Of a stretch of 7,357 nt of DNA, positions 6,086-7,357 are shown one piece after another. Numbering within the stretch: the stretch's first letter is position 1; every line of letters begins with the position of its first letter. The stretch covers positions 1 to 7,357 of the forward strand of contig JAEWHZ010000181.1 in assembly GCA_023387585.1 (NCBI GenBank), given 5' to 3'. The notes beneath the pieces were generated by a model. It was not told the origin of the DNA, did no database searches, and worked only from the letters and a program-made list of their open reading frames with translations. A program made the position numbers and the translations under genes. The DNA is from Pseudomonadota bacterium (lineage in GTDB: Bacteria; Pseudomonadota; Alphaproteobacteria; Rhizobiales; Devosiaceae).

Positions 6086-6930
6086 GCCGGTGCCAGCTGG
6101 TCCAGCATGCCGCGGTCTTCGAGCTCCCACGGGCCGGTCATCAGGATATGGCCGTCGCTTTCACGCCAGGCGATGTCGAGGCTGCCCCCCGGCAGGTCGA
6201 TTTGCACCTTGCGCCCGGTCAGCCCCTTGCGCGCCGCGCAGACGGCGACGGCGCAGGCGGCTGACCCACACGCAAGGGTCAGCCCGGCCCCACGCTCCCA
6301 CACGCGCACCTTGACGCGCTCGGGCGACAGCACCTGGGCCAGCGAGATGTTCGCCCGTTCGGGGAAAACGGGATGGTTCTCCAGCATTGGTCCGAAGCGT
6401 TCGAGCGCGAACCCGTCCGGATCTTCATCGACCCAGAACACGGCATGCGGGTTGCCCACATTGACCACGGAGGGGGTGTGCAGCACCGGCGCGTCGATGG
6501 GGCCGATCTGTAATTCGATGCCGGTGGTGTCGGCGAATTCCTCGGCCAGCGGGATCTGTGCCCAGCCGAAACGCGGCGCGCCCATGTCGATGGTGATCAG
6601 GTCGCGGTCGGCATCTCTCGCCACCAGCAGCCCGGACGTGGTTTCGAAGGTGAAGCGGTCGCGCCCGGTCTCGGCGAACAGATAATGCGCGACGCAGCGC
6701 GTGCCGTTGCCGCAGGCGCCGGCGCGCGAGCCGTCGGCGTTGAAGATCTCGACATAGGCGTCGGTACCAAAGGTGCGCGGGGGGCGCAGCAGCATCAACT
6801 GCTCGAAACGGGTTCGCTCACCAAGGGCAAGCCGGCGCGCCTCGTCCGGCGACAGGCCGGAAAAGTCCTCCGCCCGGCCATCCACCACCAGGATGGCATT
6901 GCCGAGCCCGTTCATCCTGGCGAACGGCAT
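6082..6930 (-). CDS. dapF: Diaminopimelate epimerase DapF
   Basis: DapF interconverts LL- and meso-diaminopimelate without a cofactor, supplying meso-DAP for peptidoglycan and lysine. The 282-residue product has two pseudo-symmetric halves, each with a catalytic cysteine: C73 in ACGNGTRC (72-79) and C221 in ACGSAACA (220-227). Substrate-binding signatures include MNGLGN (6-11), GNPHAV (159-164, H162) and ERGAG (212-216, E212). The length is typical. The start is uncertain between ATG 6930, used here because it directly precedes FARMNGLGN, and an in-frame GTG at 6939 three codons upstream, which has better Shine-Dalgarno spacing. The frame continues open to 7068, but that would overrun the end of the upstream gene and add an unrelated arginine- and proline-rich extension. 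It appears to be the first gene of the dapF-mtaB-ftsY unit, and its stop overlaps the mtaB start by four bases. Confidence 0.96.
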   Translation of the reverse strand: MPFARMNGLGNAILVVDGRAEDFSGLSPDEARRLALGERTRFEQLMLLRPPRTFGTDAYVEIFNADGSRAGACGNGTRCVAHYLFAETGRDRFTFETTSGLLVARDADRDLITIDMGAPRFGWAQIPLAEEFADTTGIELQIGPIDAPVLHTPSVVNVGNPHAVFWVDEDPDGFALERFGPMLENHPVFPERANISLAQVLSPERVKVRVWERGAGLTLACGSAACAVAVCAARKGLTGRKVQIDLPGGSLDIAWRESDGHILMTGPWELEDRGMLDQLAPA

Positions 6931-6947
6931 GACGCCCACGCCGGTAA

Positions 6948-6952
6948 CTCCC
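6948..6952 (-). promoter_or_regulatory. dapF: Shine-Dalgarno for dapF that affects start choice
   Basis: GGGAG on the minus strand lies eight bases upstream of GTG 6939 but 17 bases upstream of ATG 6930. The spacing favours GTG initiation, giving a product with an extra Met-Gly-Val, whereas codon preference favours ATG. Just upstream, CTTTCG and CGAAAG (arms at 6952-6957 and 6967-6972) could form a six-base-pair hairpin whose edge touches this site. Whether that matters for translation is unknown. Confidence 0.45.
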
Positions 6953-6971
6953 GAAAGAAAGAAATGCTTTC

Positions 6972-7005
6972 GCGCCCTATATGGCGCACATGACCGGCAA
7001 TTGCC
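6972..7005. promoter_or_regulatory. Two adjacent palindromes in the dapF upstream region
   Basis: The 83-base gap between the upstream gene and dapF holds two small inverted repeats. One is GCGCC-CTATAT-GGCGC at 6972-6987, perfect except for one inner mismatch. The other is a perfect GGCAATTGCC at 6996-7005. Their centres are 21 bases apart, about two helical turns. On the minus strand CATATA within the first and TGGCAA overlapping the second are 17 bases apart, so they could be a weak -10 and -35 pair for the dapF unit, with the palindromes as operator candidates. The -35 match is poor and there is no positional proof. Chance palindromes of this size are common in GC-rich DNA. Confidence 0.3.
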
Positions 7006-7013
7006 AGTATCCG

Positions 7014-7357
7014 TCAGGGGTGGCGAAGGCCGTAAACCCCGCGGCGCAGGCGTTGGGCGAAAGACCACAGCGCCGGGGTGCGCTTGATGACGCGCTTGGC
7101 GAACAGGGCGGCGCCTTCGAACTGCAGCACCAGCTCGCCGCGTGCCGTCACCGGCACCAGCGCGTCATAGACCTCGACCGGCTCGGTCCAGTCGGTCTTG
7201 TAGGCGAAATCGCCGACACCCATGTCGAAGCTGACGATGCCGTCTTCCAGCAGCTCGTCGAGCATCAGCCCGATCAATATGCCCATCAGGCTGTATTTGC
7301 TGGCCGGCCCCAGGCTCGTCGAGTTGATGTACTGGGAAAAATGGCTGCCTGAGCGCA
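7014..7357 (-). CDS. Probable GNAT acyltransferase (CelD/BcsL-like), C-terminal fragment
   Basis: Only the last 113 or so codons are present; the gene runs off the right edge, so its start is not in the window. Reading inward from the edge, the frame gives a stretch with LGPASKYSLMG, a helix (GLMLDELLEDGI), then the strand and motif SFDMGVGDFAYKTDW, then YDALVPVTARGEL and a basic C-terminus (RVIKRTPALWSFAQRLRRG). The order of helix, FD-x-GxGD-x-x-YK-x-xW, YD and arginine-rich tail matches the C-terminal half of the GNAT-fold acetyltransferases annotated as CelD/BcsL, found in Rhizobiales polysaccharide and cellulose loci. Substrate and pathway cannot be read from this fragment. It points the same way as dapF, 83 bases upstream, and could be in the same transcript, although the gap contains promoter-like and palindromic sequence. 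Assignment is from motif memory. Confidence 0.65.
   Translation of the reverse strand, partial: RSGSHFSQYINSTSLGPASKYSLMGILIGLMLDELLEDGIVSFDMGVGDFAYKTDWTEPVEVYDALVPVTARGELVLQFEGAALFAKRVIKRTPALWSFAQRLRRGVYGLRHP

Noticed and set aside
6086..6130. 15-codon N-terminal extension of mtaB
   Set aside because: It would lie inside the dapF end and precede the conserved N-terminal strand without family support. The ATGA overlap at 6082-6085 is the usual coupling form.
4898..6685. A 595-codon open frame on the plus strand opposite mtaB and dapF
   Set aside because: It spans two well-supported genes in antisense, with His-, Arg- and Gln-rich low-information sequence and no domain signature. It is a by-product of high third-position GC on the opposite strand.
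6931..7068. 46-codon N-terminal extension of dapF
   Set aside because: It would overlap the 3' end of the upstream gene, and its residues do not resemble a DapF N-terminus. The family normally begins a few residues before the FxxMNGLGN block.

Overview
The window reads as a compact, GC-rich (roughly two thirds G+C by eye) stretch of chromosomal core genes from an alphaproteobacterium. Hyphomicrobiales (Rhizobiales) is the best guess, possibly a Devosia-like lineage. The guess rests on protein character, gene order and a dispersed-looking palindrome of a style common in that order. There is no rRNA or other taxonomic marker, so the placement is an inference.

Layout: two gene arms point at each other. 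The plus-strand arm (24-2792) holds tsaD, gpsA, a YciI-family gene and an EVE-domain gene. They are packed with a 14-base overlap and then gaps of 2 and 3 bases, so they are almost certainly one transcript. The minus-strand arm (6930 down to 2859) holds dapF, mtaB, ftsY and a YciB/septation protein A gene. dapF and mtaB overlap by four bases, mtaB and ftsY are 24 bases apart, and ftsY and yciB are 80 bases apart with a weak terminator-like hairpin between them. The arms meet in a 66-base gap filled by a long palindrome. At the right edge lies the 3' end of another minus-strand gene, probably a CelD/BcsL-type GNAT acyltransferase, separated from dapF by a gap containing two small palindromes.

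How the genes relate: TsaD (t6A37 synthesis) and MtaB (methylthiolation of t6A37 to ms2t6A37) act in sequence on the same tRNA base, although they sit in opposite arms. GpsA supplies glycerol-3-phosphate for phospholipids, DapF supplies meso-diaminopimelate for lysine and peptidoglycan, FtsY delivers ribosomes to the membrane, and YciB is an envelope/division membrane protein. The YciI and EVE proteins are small, conserved and functionally unsettled.

No defence system, CRISPR array, phage or transposon is visible, and no stretch over 300 bases lacks a gene. I found no convincing new biological system. The points most worth a second look are the convergent-junction palindrome, the paired palindromes upstream of dapF, and the YciI-EVE pair next to a tRNA-modification gene.
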